This document shows, one piece after another, positions 35,502-44,853 of a DNA stretch of 64,000 bases (position 1 is the first letter of the stretch; each line of letters starts with the position of its first letter). The translations under genes were made by a program, and so were the position numbers. This DNA comes from Amycolatopsis benzoatilytica AK 16/65 (GTDB lineage: Bacteria; Actinomycetota; Actinomycetes; Mycobacteriales; Pseudonocardiaceae), in the NCBI RefSeq assembly GCF_000383915.1, contig NZ_KB912942.1, positions 4,741,039 to 4,805,038 on the forward strand, given 5' to 3'. The notes beneath the pieces were generated by a model. That model made no database searches and was not told the DNA's origin. It was given only the letters and a program-made list of their open reading frames with translations.

Positions 35502-35531
35502 TTTCGATGAAACGGACCGATGTCATCGAAA
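35502..35531. promoter_or_regulatory. Candidate operator between the FN3 operon and eccE
   Basis: The 9-base inverted repeat TTTCGATGA (35502-35510) and TCATCGAAA (35523-35531) has a 12-base spacer, giving 21 bases (two helical turns) between half-site centres. It lies in the divergent promoter region. The regulator is unknown. Confidence 0.4.
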
Positions 35532-35580
35532 CCTCAGGTCCGCCCGCGAAGCTGGCCCGCGACGGCAGGAGGAGGAGACG

Positions 35581-36873
35581 ATGACGGATCTCGGCGCGGC
35601 CCGGGCGAACGCGCACCGCGCTGCGCCCGCGCCACCGTCCGTGCAGCGAACCGCCGTGCAGACGGCCGGGTTCGGCGCGCTGCCCGGTGCGGACGCGGCG
35701 GCCCGCGCGGCGGCCCGCGAAGTCGCTCTCGCCGCGTTGTCCGCGGCGCGGCAACCATCGTTCGAGGTCCCGGCCCCGGCGTCCGCGCCTGCGCCAGCCC
35801 CGCCGCGGACTCCCCCGCCGCCGGTGCGCCGCCGTGCCGCCGGAAAGCAGCGCACCATCGGCACCGGGCGAATCGTCTGCTGGCAGCTCGTCCTGGTCGC
35901 GCTCGCGCTCGCCGCGACCCGGTCGTGGCCGATGCTCGCCGCCGTCGCCGTGCCGGCCGCCGTGGTGGTGGCCCTGACCGCGGTCCGGGTACACGGCCGG
36001 TGGCTGTCCGAATGGCTCGTGGTCGGCGCGGACTACCTGTCGCGGAACCGGGCCGGCGACCTGCGCGGACCGGCCGAAGCGGGCCGCGGGCTCTTGCGCC
36101 TGCTCTCGCCCGGTGCGACCGGGACGGACTGCGACACCGGCTTCCTGCTCAGCCGTGCGGCCGGGATCACCGTGGTGCTGCAACCGAAATCGGCCGAGCG
36201 GGACCTGACGAAGGCCATGCCCGCTCCGGAAGCCCTGCTCCCTCCCCCGCACGAACAGACCGAGGCGGTCGCGGCACAGGTCGTCCACCACGCCGGCATC
36301 GCGAGGGACCGCCCGCCTCGGGTATGGCTCGCACTGCAAGCGCTGCGCACCGTCGAGGTCCAGCACGACGCCGACGTCCAGCGGGCGCTGGGCAACGCGG
36401 TCCGGCGGGTGCTGCGCCGGCTCCGCCGCGACGGGCTGCCCGCACGCGGCCTGACCGAAGCCGAGCTGCTGGGCGCGCTGGCTTCGCTGGCCCACGTCAA
36501 CGCGGGACGCGGCCAGGTGCGGGAAGACTGGCGGTACTGGCACAGCGGACCGATCGCGCAGGCGACGTTCCGGCTCGACGGGTGGGCAGAGCTGTCGCCA
36601 GCGGTCGCCCCTCAGCTCCTGCGCTGGCTGCTCGCCAGCGTCCCCCGCGCGGCGGTCACGGTCGCGGTCACCGCTCACCGCCCGACCGCGACCGCGCCCA
36701 TCAGCACCGTCGCGACCGTCCGGCTCGCGGCAGCCGGCCCTGCCGCGCTCGAGCACGCGGCCCGCGAGCTGACCCGCCTGGCCGGCGACTGGGGGCTGGC
36801 GGTGGACCGCCTCGACGGCCGGCACGCCGAGGGCGTCGCGGCAACGCTGCCTATCGGCCTCGCCGCTCCCTGA
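35581..36873 (+). CDS. eccE: EccE, ESX membrane-complex component
   Basis: This 430-residue protein has a Pro/Ala-rich cytoplasmic N-terminus, a TM hairpin (about residues 98-140), the EccE-like stretch GRWLSEWLVVGADYLSRNR and a soluble domain with GFLLSRAAGITVVLQPKS and RYWHSGPIAQATFRL. EccE sits at the periphery of the ESX complex. GGAGGAG precedes the ATG. It is a single gene separated from the other ecc genes by the FN3-MoxR-DUF58-TgpA operon, and it closes the ESX locus. Confidence 0.88.
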   Translation: MTDLGAARANAHRAAPAPPSVQRTAVQTAGFGALPGADAAARAAAREVALAALSAARQPSFEVPAPASAPAPAPPRTPPPPVRRRAAGKQRTIGTGRIVCWQLVLVALALAATRSWPMLAAVAVPAAVVVALTAVRVHGRWLSEWLVVGADYLSRNRAGDLRGPAEAGRGLLRLLSPGATGTDCDTGFLLSRAAGITVVLQPKSAERDLTKAMPAPEALLPPPHEQTEAVAAQVVHHAGIARDRPPRVWLALQALRTVEVQHDADVQRALGNAVRRVLRRLRRDGLPARGLTEAELLGALASLAHVNAGRGQVREDWRYWHSGPIAQATFRLDGWAELSPAVAPQLLRWLLASVPRAAVTVAVTAHRPTATAPISTVATVRLAAAGPAALEHAARELTRLAGDWGLAVDRLDGRHAEGVAATLPIGLAAP

Positions 36874-36884
36874 ACGAGAATGCG

Positions 36885-36900
36885 GCCCGCGCTCGCGGGC
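36885..36900. terminator. Hairpin between convergent eccE and beta-galactosidase genes
   Basis: GCCCGCG and CGCGGGC pair around a two-base loop just after the eccE stop. The stem is short and there is no T tract, so it is only a modest terminator candidate. Confidence 0.4.
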
Positions 36901-36979
36901 GTGGCCGACGTAACCCCGGCCAGTTCCGGCCAGGCGAGCGGCGTCGCTGCCGTTGTCCCGCGTGCTCAGCAAGTCAGGG

Positions 36980-38734
36980 TCAGGCCTCGGTGTGGCCGAG
37001 CGACGGCTCGGGAACGAATTTCGCCTCCGGCCGCAGCAGTGTGTCCAGCTCCAGCACGACCAGCTCGTTGCGGCCCGCCCGGACCACCGGACCGGGAACG
37101 TAGAGCGTCCGTTGCGGCCCCCGTCGCCAATACCGGCCGAGCAGGAAACCGTTGACCCAGGCCATTCCCTTGCCCCAGTCGCCGGTGTCAAGGAAAAGGT
37201 CCGCCGGCTCTTCCGCTTCGAACTCGGCGCGTACCGCGACCGGCCCCGCCAGCGGACCGTCCGCCGGTATGCCGCCGGGTTCGCCGAACAGCCCGGGAAC
37301 GCCGTCGAGGTCGATCGGCAGCACCTCCCAGCCGGACAACGGACGACCGTCGAACTCGGCGCCGCCGATGATGCCCTTCGGTTCGCCGATGCGGGGGCCG
37401 TAGTTGACCCGGCCCAGGTCCTCGACGAGCACCAGCAGCTCTCCGCCGCCGGGCAGCGGGACCGCACGGTCGTGGTGTTCCCGCAGCAGAGTGCCGACGA
37501 GGACGCCGTCCAGGAACACCGTGGCGCGGTCGCGTACTTCGCCGAAGGCCAGGATTCCCGGCTCGGTTCCCGGGATCTGGCCGCGCAGCAGCGCCAGCCG
37601 CGGGGCCGGGGTGAGCTCGTCGAAGGTCGGCAGCCGGTCGTGTGCTCGCCAGATTCCCCAGCGAGCCGGCTCTTCGAGCAGCCAGACCGGGTCGCGCAGC
37701 GGTGCCCGCAGGGCCGGCGCGGGCACCGCCGGCGCGGGTACCGCGTCGGGGACCTTGCAGTGCCGGGAAATGACGTCGCGGAACGCGTAGTACTTCTCGG
37801 TGGCGTGACCGGCTTCGTCGAGCGGAGCGTCGTAGTCGTAGGAGGTGACGAGCGGCTGGTAGACACCCTTGTCGTTGGCGCCGTTGGTGAGACCGAAGTT
37901 GGTGCCGCCGTGGAACATGTAGAGGTTCACCGACGCGCCCGCGGCCAGCAGCGCGTCGAGGTCTGCGGCGGCCTGCTCGACCGGAGTGGTGTGGTGGTGC
38001 GCGCCCCAGTGGTCGAACCAGCCGTTCCAGAACTCGCTGCACATGAGCGGCCCGGTGGGCTGGTGCGCGCGCAGCGTCTCCAGCCGTTCGGCCGAGTTCG
38101 AGCCGAAAGAGGCGGTGCGGTGCACGCCGTCGAGACCGCCGTTCTCGAGCATTTCCGGCGTCGGCTGGTCCACTGTGGTCAGCGGTACGGTGATACCCGC
38201 GGCACGCGTGTGCCGAACCAGTTCAGCGAGGTATTCCTTGTCTTTTCCGTAAGCACCGTATTCGTTTTCCACCTGGACCAGGATCACCGGTCCGCCGCGG
38301 CCGATCTGATGCGGCGCCACGATCCGGTAGACGTTGTCGAGGTACTCGCGCACGGCGGCGAGATAGCGGGGTTCTCGTTGCCGCACCCGCAGTTCGGGGT
38401 CGCGCAGCAGCCAGGCGGGCAGGCCGCCGTTGTCCCATTCGGCGCAGATGTACGGTCCGGGCCGGACGATCGCGTGCATCCCGGCGTCGGCGATCTGGCG
38501 GAGAAACCGGTCCAGGTCCAGTCCGCCGGTGCAGTCGAACCGGCCCGGCTCGGGAGAATGGGCGTTCCACGGAACGTAGGTTTCGATGGTGTTGAGACCC
38601 ATCAAGCGAGCCTTCTCGATCCGGTCGGCCCACTGCGCGGGATGCACCCGGAAGTAGTGCAACGCACCGGAAAGAATGCGGAACGGCTTGCCGTCCAAGA
38701 GGAAGTCGGTGTCCCCGATCGCGAATTCAGGCAT
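36980..38734 (-). CDS. GH35 beta-galactosidase
   Basis: This 584-residue protein has a GH35 catalytic barrel with acid/base Glu158 in QVENEYGAYG and nucleophile Glu234 in MCSEFWNGWFDHWG, plus the substrate-binding blocks RPGPYICAEW and YMFHGGTNFG. The C-terminal beta-sandwich domains follow. There is no signal peptide, so it acts in the cytosol on imported oligosaccharides. It is the last gene of the leftward sugar operon and overlaps the GH51 gene by eight bases. It removes terminal beta-linked galactose. Confidence 0.95.
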   Translation of the reverse strand: MPEFAIGDTDFLLDGKPFRILSGALHYFRVHPAQWADRIEKARLMGLNTIETYVPWNAHSPEPGRFDCTGGLDLDRFLRQIADAGMHAIVRPGPYICAEWDNGGLPAWLLRDPELRVRQREPRYLAAVREYLDNVYRIVAPHQIGRGGPVILVQVENEYGAYGKDKEYLAELVRHTRAAGITVPLTTVDQPTPEMLENGGLDGVHRTASFGSNSAERLETLRAHQPTGPLMCSEFWNGWFDHWGAHHHTTPVEQAAADLDALLAAGASVNLYMFHGGTNFGLTNGANDKGVYQPLVTSYDYDAPLDEAGHATEKYYAFRDVISRHCKVPDAVPAPAVPAPALRAPLRDPVWLLEEPARWGIWRAHDRLPTFDELTPAPRLALLRGQIPGTEPGILAFGEVRDRATVFLDGVLVGTLLREHHDRAVPLPGGGELLVLVEDLGRVNYGPRIGEPKGIIGGAEFDGRPLSGWEVLPIDLDGVPGLFGEPGGIPADGPLAGPVAVRAEFEAEEPADLFLDTGDWGKGMAWVNGFLLGRYWRRGPQRTLYVPGPVVRAGRNELVVLELDTLLRPEAKFVPEPSLGHTEA

Positions 38735-40271
38735 CGCGGCCGCCGGCCGGATCGAAGGCGAGCGCGGTCCAGGACAGCGGCGGGAGGGTGGCCGTCACGG
38801 TCGTTCCTTCCGGGTCGTGGTTCGTCGTGAAGCGCGGCAGCGGCACTGGCCGGACCGGTTCCGCGTCCGCGGAGTTCGCGGTGTGCCGGTCCTGTCCCGC
38901 CCCCGGGGCGATGGTCGAGGATTCCCGCGGCACCAGCCGGGCGCCGCGGATCCGGACCTGGAGATCAGTGGCCGAAGCCAGCGAGCGGTTCGCGAGGAAG
39001 AGCGCGCACCGGCCGCCGTCGTCGACGGTGGCCGCGGCGTCGACGACGTCCACCCGGCCGTACTGGGCGGTGTCGACGGTGTCACCGGTGACGGCCAGGC
39101 GCAGGCTCGCGCCACGGGCGAGACCGGCGACGAGGCGGAACGGGTGGAACGTCGTCTGCCGCCAAGCCGGGCCGCCCGGTTCGGTGCGGATCGGCGCGAT
39201 GGCGTTCACCAGCTGGGCCAGGTTCGCGACGCTGACCCGATCGACGTTGCGCAGCAGGGAACTCAGCAACGAGCCGACGACAACGGCATCGGTGACAGTG
39301 TAGGTGTCCTCGATGAGCCGCGGATGCCGCTGCCAGGGCCCGGCGAGCAGCCGGGGTTGGTCGGTCTCGTTCCAGAGGCGCTGGTCCCAGACGTTCCACT
39401 CGTCGATGCTGATGCCGATCTTCTTGTCCAGGCCGCGTTCCGCGAGCACCTCGTCGATGATTCCCGCGGTGGTGCGGACGTAGCCGTCCAGGCCGGACGC
39501 GCTGGCGAGGTAGCTGTCGACGTCCCCGTCCTGCTCCTGGTAGTACGCGTGCAGCGAGATGTGGTCCACCAGGTCCGCCGTGTGGTGCAAGACGGTGCGT
39601 TCCCAGGAACCGAACGTCGGCATCTCCGGATTGGAGCTGCCCGCGACGACGAGTTCGACGCCGGGGTCGATCATCCGCATCAGCCGCGCCGTCTCGGCGG
39701 CGAGACGGCCGTACTCCTCGGCCGTCTTGTGCCCGGGCTGCCACGGCCCGTCCATCTCGTTGCCGAGGCACCACAAGCGGATGCCGAACGGCTGGTCGGC
39801 TCCGTTGGCCCGGCGCCGCTCGCTCAGCGCCGTCCCGCCGGGATGGTTGCAGTACTCCAGCAGGTCGGCGGCCTCCTGGATTCCGCGAGTGCCGAGGTTG
39901 AGCGCGTACATGATTTCCGCCCCGGCGGCCTGCGCCCACTCGGCGAACTCGTGCAGCCCGAACTGGTTGGTCTCCACGCTGTGCCAGGCGGGGTCGAGCC
40001 GGACCGGGCGCTCGCCGACCGGCCCCACCCCGTCCTCCCACCGGTAGGTCGACACGAAGTTCCCGCCGGGATAGCGGAGCACCGTCGGGCCGAGCTCGCG
40101 CACCAGCTCCAGTACGTCTCCCCGGAACCCGCGACTGTCCGAAGTGGAGTGTCCCGGTTCGTGGATGCCGGTGTACACGACCCGGCCCAGATGCTCGGCG
40201 AAGGAACCGAACAGCCGCCGCGGGACCTGGCCGATCGTCTCGGTGACGTCGGCTTCGATCTTGCTGCGCAC
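38727..40271 (-). CDS. GH51 alpha-L-arabinofuranosidase
   Basis: This 514-residue intracellular protein has a GH51 barrel with acid/base Glu172 in CLGNEMDGPW and nucleophile Glu291 in ISIDEWNVW, plus the N-terminal LRYPGGNFVSTYRWED block. It releases L-arabinose from arabino-oligosaccharides. The GTG start is preceded by GGGGTGAACGG, which contains the stop of the solute-binding-protein gene. It supplies free L-arabinose for the araBDA genes at 49741. Confidence 0.95.
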   Translation of the reverse strand: MRSKIEADVTETIGQVPRRLFGSFAEHLGRVVYTGIHEPGHSTSDSRGFRGDVLELVRELGPTVLRYPGGNFVSTYRWEDGVGPVGERPVRLDPAWHSVETNQFGLHEFAEWAQAAGAEIMYALNLGTRGIQEAADLLEYCNHPGGTALSERRRANGADQPFGIRLWCLGNEMDGPWQPGHKTAEEYGRLAAETARLMRMIDPGVELVVAGSSNPEMPTFGSWERTVLHHTADLVDHISLHAYYQEQDGDVDSYLASASGLDGYVRTTAGIIDEVLAERGLDKKIGISIDEWNVWDQRLWNETDQPRLLAGPWQRHPRLIEDTYTVTDAVVVGSLLSSLLRNVDRVSVANLAQLVNAIAPIRTEPGGPAWRQTTFHPFRLVAGLARGASLRLAVTGDTVDTAQYGRVDVVDAAATVDDGGRCALFLANRSLASATDLQVRIRGARLVPRESSTIAPGAGQDRHTANSADAEPVRPVPLPRFTTNHDPEGTTVTATLPPLSWTALAFDPAGGRDA

Positions 40272-40275
40272 CCGT

Positions 40276-41607
40276 TCACCCCGCGTTGACAGTGAAGCCC
40301 TGCTGGTTGCCGTAGTCCACCAGCGCCTTCTGCCAGCCGGCCAGTCCGGAATCGAGCCCGCCGCCGCTGAGGTAGACCTTGCCGACGGTGTCGTTGAAGA
40401 TGCTGTTGGCGTAAGTCTGGTAGGGCAGGTAGCTCCAGCCCTTCGCGACGTGCTTGGACGCCTCCGTCAGCACCTGGTTGATCTTCTGCCCGCCGAAGTA
40501 CTGCACGGACTGGCCGAGGAAGGCCGGCGAGTTCAAGTCGGCCGTGGTAGCCGGGAATCCGCCGCTCGCGAGGAACGGCTTGACCCCGTTGCCGTGGTTG
40601 AGCCAGCGCAGGAACCCCGCGGCGAGCGCCGGGTTCTTGCTCCCCTTCAGCACCGCCTCGGCGCTGCCGCCGTTCTCCGAGGTCAGCGGCTGCCCGTCGT
40701 AGGTCGGGATCGGCGCCACCGCCCACTTCCCGGCGCCGCCGGGAACCGAACTCTCGAAGTTCCCGGCCATCCACGCGCCGCTCACCAGGGAGGCGATGGT
40801 GCCGTCGCCGAGCGCGCGGAACCAGTCGTCGGACCATTCCTTGATCGAGGCCAGCTGCTTGCCCTCGACCAGCTGGTTCCAGACCGCGGTCCACTTCCGG
40901 CTGCCCGCGTCGGCCAGGTTGATCTTCACGTTCCGGCCGTCGGTGCTGAACGGGCGCCCGCCGGCCTGCCAGATCATGCTGGTGGTGAACCCGGGGTCAC
41001 CGGTGTCGGAGGTCAGGAATTTGGCGGGGTCGGCGGCGTGCAGTTTCTTGGCCGCGGCCACGTACTCGTCCCAGGTCTTCGGCACCGAGATGCCGTACTT
41101 TTCGAAGACCTCTTTGTTGTAGAACAACGCCATCGGCCCGGAATCCTGCGGGAGCGCGTACAGCCCGCCGCCGATGCGCACACCGGACCAGGTCGAGGGC
41201 GTGTAGTCCTTCTCGAACCCGCCGAAGCCGTACTGGTCGAGATTCACGAGCGAATCGGTCAGCGCGAACTGCGGCAGGGCGTAGTACTCGATCTGCGCGA
41301 CGTCCGGGCCGCCGGAACCGGCCTTGATCGCGTTCTGCAGCTTCGTGTACTCGTCCTTGTTCGTGCCCGCGTTGACGTAGTTGACCTTGACGTTCGGATA
41401 TTCCTTCTCGAACGCGGCGACCTGCTGCGGCGCCGAGGGCGTCCAGCTCCAGTAGGTGATCGTGCCGCCCGCCTTCAGCGCGGCGTCGACCCCGTCCTGG
41501 TTTCCGGCGACCTGCGCGGACCCGGAGCCGGACGAACACCCGACCGCCAGCACCGCGGCGAGCGCGACGACGGCAGCGACCTTGCTGCGCCTGAGGAAAC
41601 GTGACAT
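40276..41607 (-). CDS. Sugar-binding lipoprotein of a MalE-type ABC importer
   Basis: This 443-residue protein starts MSRFLRRSKVAAVVALAAV with lipobox LAVGC, so it is lipid-anchored at Cys. The mature part is an extracellular solute-binding protein family 1 fold (ITYWSWTPSAPQQVAAFEKE; GGGLYALPQDSGPMALFYNK). AAAGGA precedes the ATG at seven bases; a longer open frame upstream is rejected. With two permeases upstream it forms an oligosaccharide importer. No ATPase gene is present, so a shared MsiK-type ATPase encoded elsewhere is expected. Confidence 0.94.
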   Translation of the reverse strand: MSRFLRRSKVAAVVALAAVLAVGCSSGSGSAQVAGNQDGVDAALKAGGTITYWSWTPSAPQQVAAFEKEYPNVKVNYVNAGTNKDEYTKLQNAIKAGSGGPDVAQIEYYALPQFALTDSLVNLDQYGFGGFEKDYTPSTWSGVRIGGGLYALPQDSGPMALFYNKEVFEKYGISVPKTWDEYVAAAKKLHAADPAKFLTSDTGDPGFTTSMIWQAGGRPFSTDGRNVKINLADAGSRKWTAVWNQLVEGKQLASIKEWSDDWFRALGDGTIASLVSGAWMAGNFESSVPGGAGKWAVAPIPTYDGQPLTSENGGSAEAVLKGSKNPALAAGFLRWLNHGNGVKPFLASGGFPATTADLNSPAFLGQSVQYFGGQKINQVLTEASKHVAKGWSYLPYQTYANSIFNDTVGKVYLSGGGLDSGLAGWQKALVDYGNQQGFTVNAG

Positions 41608-41633
41608 CGAATGTCCTTTCACGACGGTGGCGG

Positions 41634-42500
41634 TCATTGTTTGACGCTGCCCGCGCTCAGCCCGGATTGCCAGAACCGTTGCATCAGCAGGAAAGCGAGG
41701 ACCAGCGGAATAATGGTGAGCAGAGATCCGGTGAGCACCAGGTGGAAGATCGGCTGCGCACCGGCCCCGTTCGCCTGTGCGCTCCACTGGTTGAGCCCGA
41801 CCGTCAACGGGTACCACTTCGGTTCGCTGAGCATGATCAGCGGAAGGAAGTAGTTGTTCCAGGTGGACACCATCGTGAACAGCGCGACGGTGACGATCCC
41901 GGGAACGAGCTGGCGCAGGGTCACGGTGAAGAAGATGCGCAGCTCGCCGGCGCCGTCGATCCGGGCCGCTTCCAGCAGTTCGTCGGGTATCGCGTCGGCG
42001 GCGTAGACCCAGATCAGGTAGAGCCCGAACGGGCTGATCAGCGACGGGATGATGACCGCCAGCGGAGTGTTGGTCAGCCCGAGCTTGCTGAACAGCAGGA
42101 AGGTCGGCACCGCGAGCGCGGTGCCGGGGACCGCGACCGCGCCGAGGACGACGGCGAACACCGCGCGCCGGCCGGGAAAGCGGTACTTGGCCAGGCCGTA
42201 GCCCGCCGCGGTGGCGAGGATCGTCGCGCCGCCCGCGCCGACGACAACGTACAGCAGCGTGTTTCCCAGCCAGCGCAGGAAAATCCCGTTGTCGTAGGTA
42301 AACGTCTGGCCGATGTTGTCGAACAGCGAGAACGGCCCGCCGAACGACAGCCCCGAGGTGGTGAACAACGCGCTCTGGGTTTTGGTCGCGTTGATCACGA
42401 GCCAGGCCAGCGGAATCAGGGTGTAGAGCAAGAACAAGGCCATGACCGCGGTGAGCGTCCGCGACTTTCGCGGACGGAGGAAGGAAACCGGGGCGCCCAC
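41634..42500 (-). CDS. ABC sugar permease, MalG-type
   Basis: This 288-residue protein has six TM helices and the EAA loop ELLEAARIDGAGELRIFFTV, the contact point for the ATPase. It starts at a GTG two bases from the upstream permease stop, with AAAGGGG before it. It pairs with the permease at 42502 to form the importer pore. Confidence 0.93.
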   Translation of the reverse strand: MGAPVSFLRPRKSRTLTAVMALFLLYTLIPLAWLVINATKTQSALFTTSGLSFGGPFSLFDNIGQTFTYDNGIFLRWLGNTLLYVVVGAGGATILATAAGYGLAKYRFPGRRAVFAVVLGAVAVPGTALAVPTFLLFSKLGLTNTPLAVIIPSLISPFGLYLIWVYAADAIPDELLEAARIDGAGELRIFFTVTLRQLVPGIVTVALFTMVSTWNNYFLPLIMLSEPKWYPLTVGLNQWSAQANGAGAQPIFHLVLTGSLLTIIPLVLAFLLMQRFWQSGLSAGSVKQ

Positions 42501-42501
42501 T

Positions 42502-43425
42502 TCACATCCCCTTTCGGCTGCCGCGCAACTGCACGACATAGGCGATCACCGCGGTGATCACGCCCATCACGATCGCCACGGTGGCGGAGTAGTTGTACTG
42601 CTGGCCGCCGAAGGAAAGGTTGTAGGCATACATGTTCGGCGTGTAGTAAGTGCCGATCACGTTCGGCGCGAGGTTGCGCATGATGTTCGGCTCGTTGAAC
42701 AGCTGGAAGCTGCCGATGATCGAGAAGATGGCGGCGATCACGAGCGCCCCGCGCAGCGCGGGCAGTTTCACGCTCAGGATGGTGCGGAACGCCCCGGCGC
42801 CGTCGATCGCCGCGGCCTCGTACAGCTCGGCCGGGACGACCTTCAGCGCGGAGTAGAAGATCAGCATGTTGTACCCGGTGAACTCCCAGGTGACGACGTT
42901 CCCGATGGACGCGAGCATCCAGTTGCCCGACAACGGTTTCACCACGTCGCCGCCCAGCAGGTGGTTGAGGTCGGCGGCGAGGCCGAAATGGTCGCCGTAC
43001 ATGAAGCCCCACATCAGCGTGGCCACGACGGCAGGGACCGCGTACGGCAGGAAGATCACGATCCGGAAGAAACCCGCCGCGTGCAGCCGCGCGCTGTCGA
43101 TCGCCAGCGCCGCGACGAGCGCGAGCAGCAGCATCACCGGCACCTGCACGGCGAGGAACACCAGCACGCGGCGGAAGGACTCCCAGAACTTGGGGTCCGT
43201 CAGGACTTCGGCGTAGTTGCCGGCCCCGACGAACGTCGTCCCGCCGAAGAACGCCTGGTCGCGAAAGAGACTGAGGCCGACCGCGTAGCCGATCGGAGCC
43301 AGGAACACCAGGGCGAACACCAGCAGGAAGGGGCCCACGAACAACCACCCGCGCCATCGCGCGCCGGACCGGGCCCGCGGTGCCGGGCGCGGGGCCGCGG
43401 CGGCGACAGGAACGGCTGCGGACAT
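42502..43425 (-). CDS. ABC sugar permease, MalF-type
   Basis: This 307-residue protein has six TM helices and the EAA loop ELYEAAAIDGAGAFRTILSV. The N-terminus is Ala/Pro/Arg-rich and cytoplasmic. It is the first gene of the leftward operon: permease, permease, binding protein, GH51, GH35. The operon promoter lies in the 95-base gap that also contains two LacI operators. Confidence 0.94.
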   Translation of the reverse strand: MSAAVPVAAAAPRPAPRARSGARWRGWLFVGPFLLVFALVFLAPIGYAVGLSLFRDQAFFGGTTFVGAGNYAEVLTDPKFWESFRRVLVFLAVQVPVMLLLALVAALAIDSARLHAAGFFRIVIFLPYAVPAVVATLMWGFMYGDHFGLAADLNHLLGGDVVKPLSGNWMLASIGNVVTWEFTGYNMLIFYSALKVVPAELYEAAAIDGAGAFRTILSVKLPALRGALVIAAIFSIIGSFQLFNEPNIMRNLAPNVIGTYYTPNMYAYNLSFGGQQYNYSATVAIVMGVITAVIAYVVQLRGSRKGM

Positions 43426-43472
43426 CGTTGCCCTCCGGAGAAATTCTTGATCGAATCGGCGACCCGGTGCCG

Positions 43473-43488
43473 ATGTTCACGTCAACAT
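43473..43488. promoter_or_regulatory. LacI operator 1 of the arabinoside importer/glycosidase operon
   Basis: ATGTTCACGTCAACAT is an imperfect 16-base palindrome and matches the site at 43507 in both half-sites (TGTT...AACA). It sits upstream of the leftward permease gene and is likely bound by the LacI protein encoded at 43521. Confidence 0.75.
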
Positions 43489-43506
43489 CGTGCGGCGAAG
43501 GGTAAC

Positions 43507-43522
43507 GTGTTGACGTAAACAT
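43507..43522. promoter_or_regulatory. LacI operator 2, overlapping the regulator start codon
   Basis: GTGTTGACGTAAACAT is a second copy of the same palindrome, with its centre 34 bases from operator 1 (about three helical turns). Its last bases include the A and T of the lacI-type ATG at 43521, which suggests autorepression. Confidence 0.75.
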
Positions 43523-44672
43523 GTCCAGCAGCCGAGGGAGCGCAACCGTGGTCCGGCAGTCCCCCGCCCCGCCGCCCGCCGAACCCGCCCGTCGCGGCGG
43601 AGGACGCGGTCCGTCGATGGCCGACGTGGCCGAGGCCGCTGGAGTGTCCGGCCAGACGGTGTCCCGGGTGGCCAACGGGAAGACCAACGTCGACGACGCC
43701 ACCAGGGAGCGAGTGCTCGAGGCGATGCGCCGCGTCGGCTACCGGCCCAACAGCGCCGCCCGGGCGCTGCGCAACGGCCGGTTCCGCAGCATCGGCGTGA
43801 TCATCTCCGACCTGCTGGCCGTCGGCAACAACCGCACCCTCGACGCCGTCGCGTCCGCGGTCAGCGCCGAGGGATTCTCGATCGTGCTGATGCCGGTCGC
43901 GCAGCCCAGCCAGCACGAGGTCTCCGGCGCTTTCAGCCGCCTCGACGAGCAAGCGGTCGACGGCATCATCATCCTCATCGAACGCCACGAGCTCGACGAA
44001 AGCGATCTCGAACTCCCGCACGGACTCCCGGTCGTGGTCATCGGTTCCAGCGGCCGCCGGGACTATCCGCTGGTGGACGCCGACCAGGAAGCGGGAGCCG
44101 CCGCCGCGACCCGCCATCTGCTCGGCCTCGGCCACCGGACGGTCCACCACCTGACCGGCCCGCCCGAGTCCTACGCCGCCGAACGCCGCCGGAAGGCGTG
44201 GCGGACAACGCTCGAAGCCGCCGGCTCTCCGGTCCCCCCGGTGCTGGCCGGCGACTGGTCGTCGCGCTCGGGCTACGAACACGGCTTGGCGCTGGCCGCC
44301 GACCCCGCGGTCACCGCGGTGTTCGCGGCGAACGACCAGATGGCGCTCGGGCTGCTGCGCGCGCTCCACGAAAAGGGCCGGTCCGTCCCCGGCGACGTCA
44401 GCGTGGTCGGGTACGACGACACGAGCGAGTCGGCCTACTTCTGGCCGCCGCTCACCACGGTCCGCCAGTCCTTCGAGGAGATCGGCCGCCGCGCGGTCGC
44501 CGGCTTGCTCGCCGAAATCACCGGCGCCGACCCGCTGGCCACGACCTCGCTCGCCGTCCCGAGCGAACTCGTCGTTCGCGCCAGCACCGCACCCCCCGCG
44601 GCGGATCGTCCGGCCGGGACGCCGAAAGGCACCGCAGGAGGGACCGCCAAAAAGCCGCGAACGTCGCGTTGA
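43521..44672 (+). CDS. LacI-family repressor of the arabinoside operon
   Basis: This 383-residue protein has an N-terminal extension rich in Pro/Arg/Gly, then a LacI HTH (SMADVAEAAGVSGQTVSRVANG), the hinge GYRPNSAARALRNGR and a periplasmic-binding-like sensor domain. The C-terminus holds GYDDTSESAYFWPPLTTVRQ. It is divergent from the importer/glycosidase operon, with two matching operators between. The inducer is probably an arabinose- or galactose-containing sugar (inference). Confidence 0.93.
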   Translation: MSSSRGSATVVRQSPAPPPAEPARRGGGRGPSMADVAEAAGVSGQTVSRVANGKTNVDDATRERVLEAMRRVGYRPNSAARALRNGRFRSIGVIISDLLAVGNNRTLDAVASAVSAEGFSIVLMPVAQPSQHEVSGAFSRLDEQAVDGIIILIERHELDESDLELPHGLPVVVIGSSGRRDYPLVDADQEAGAAAATRHLLGLGHRTVHHLTGPPESYAAERRRKAWRTTLEAAGSPVPPVLAGDWSSRSGYEHGLALAADPAVTAVFAANDQMALGLLRALHEKGRSVPGDVSVVGYDDTSESAYFWPPLTTVRQSFEEIGRRAVAGLLAEITGADPLATTSLAVPSELVVRASTAPPAADRPAGTPKGTAGGTAKKPRTSR

Positions 44673-44853
44673 AACCGACCGGGGCAGCGATCCCGCCAGC
44701 CTGCGGCGCGAACGGCGGAGGCGGCTGGATGTCCCCATTGTCCGGCACCGCCAGGGTCTGTCCCGACGGCAGAGCCTAAGGTCCCTTCCTGGCCTCCGAA
44801 CGGGGGTCCTCCGGCCCTGGCCGACGCCCGCCTCACCGCCGTACCACGGGAGC

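Noticed and set aside
41608..41817. N-terminal extension of the sugar-binding protein
   Set aside because: The extension lacks a signal peptide at its start, overlaps the permease gene and would bury the lipobox 80 residues inside.
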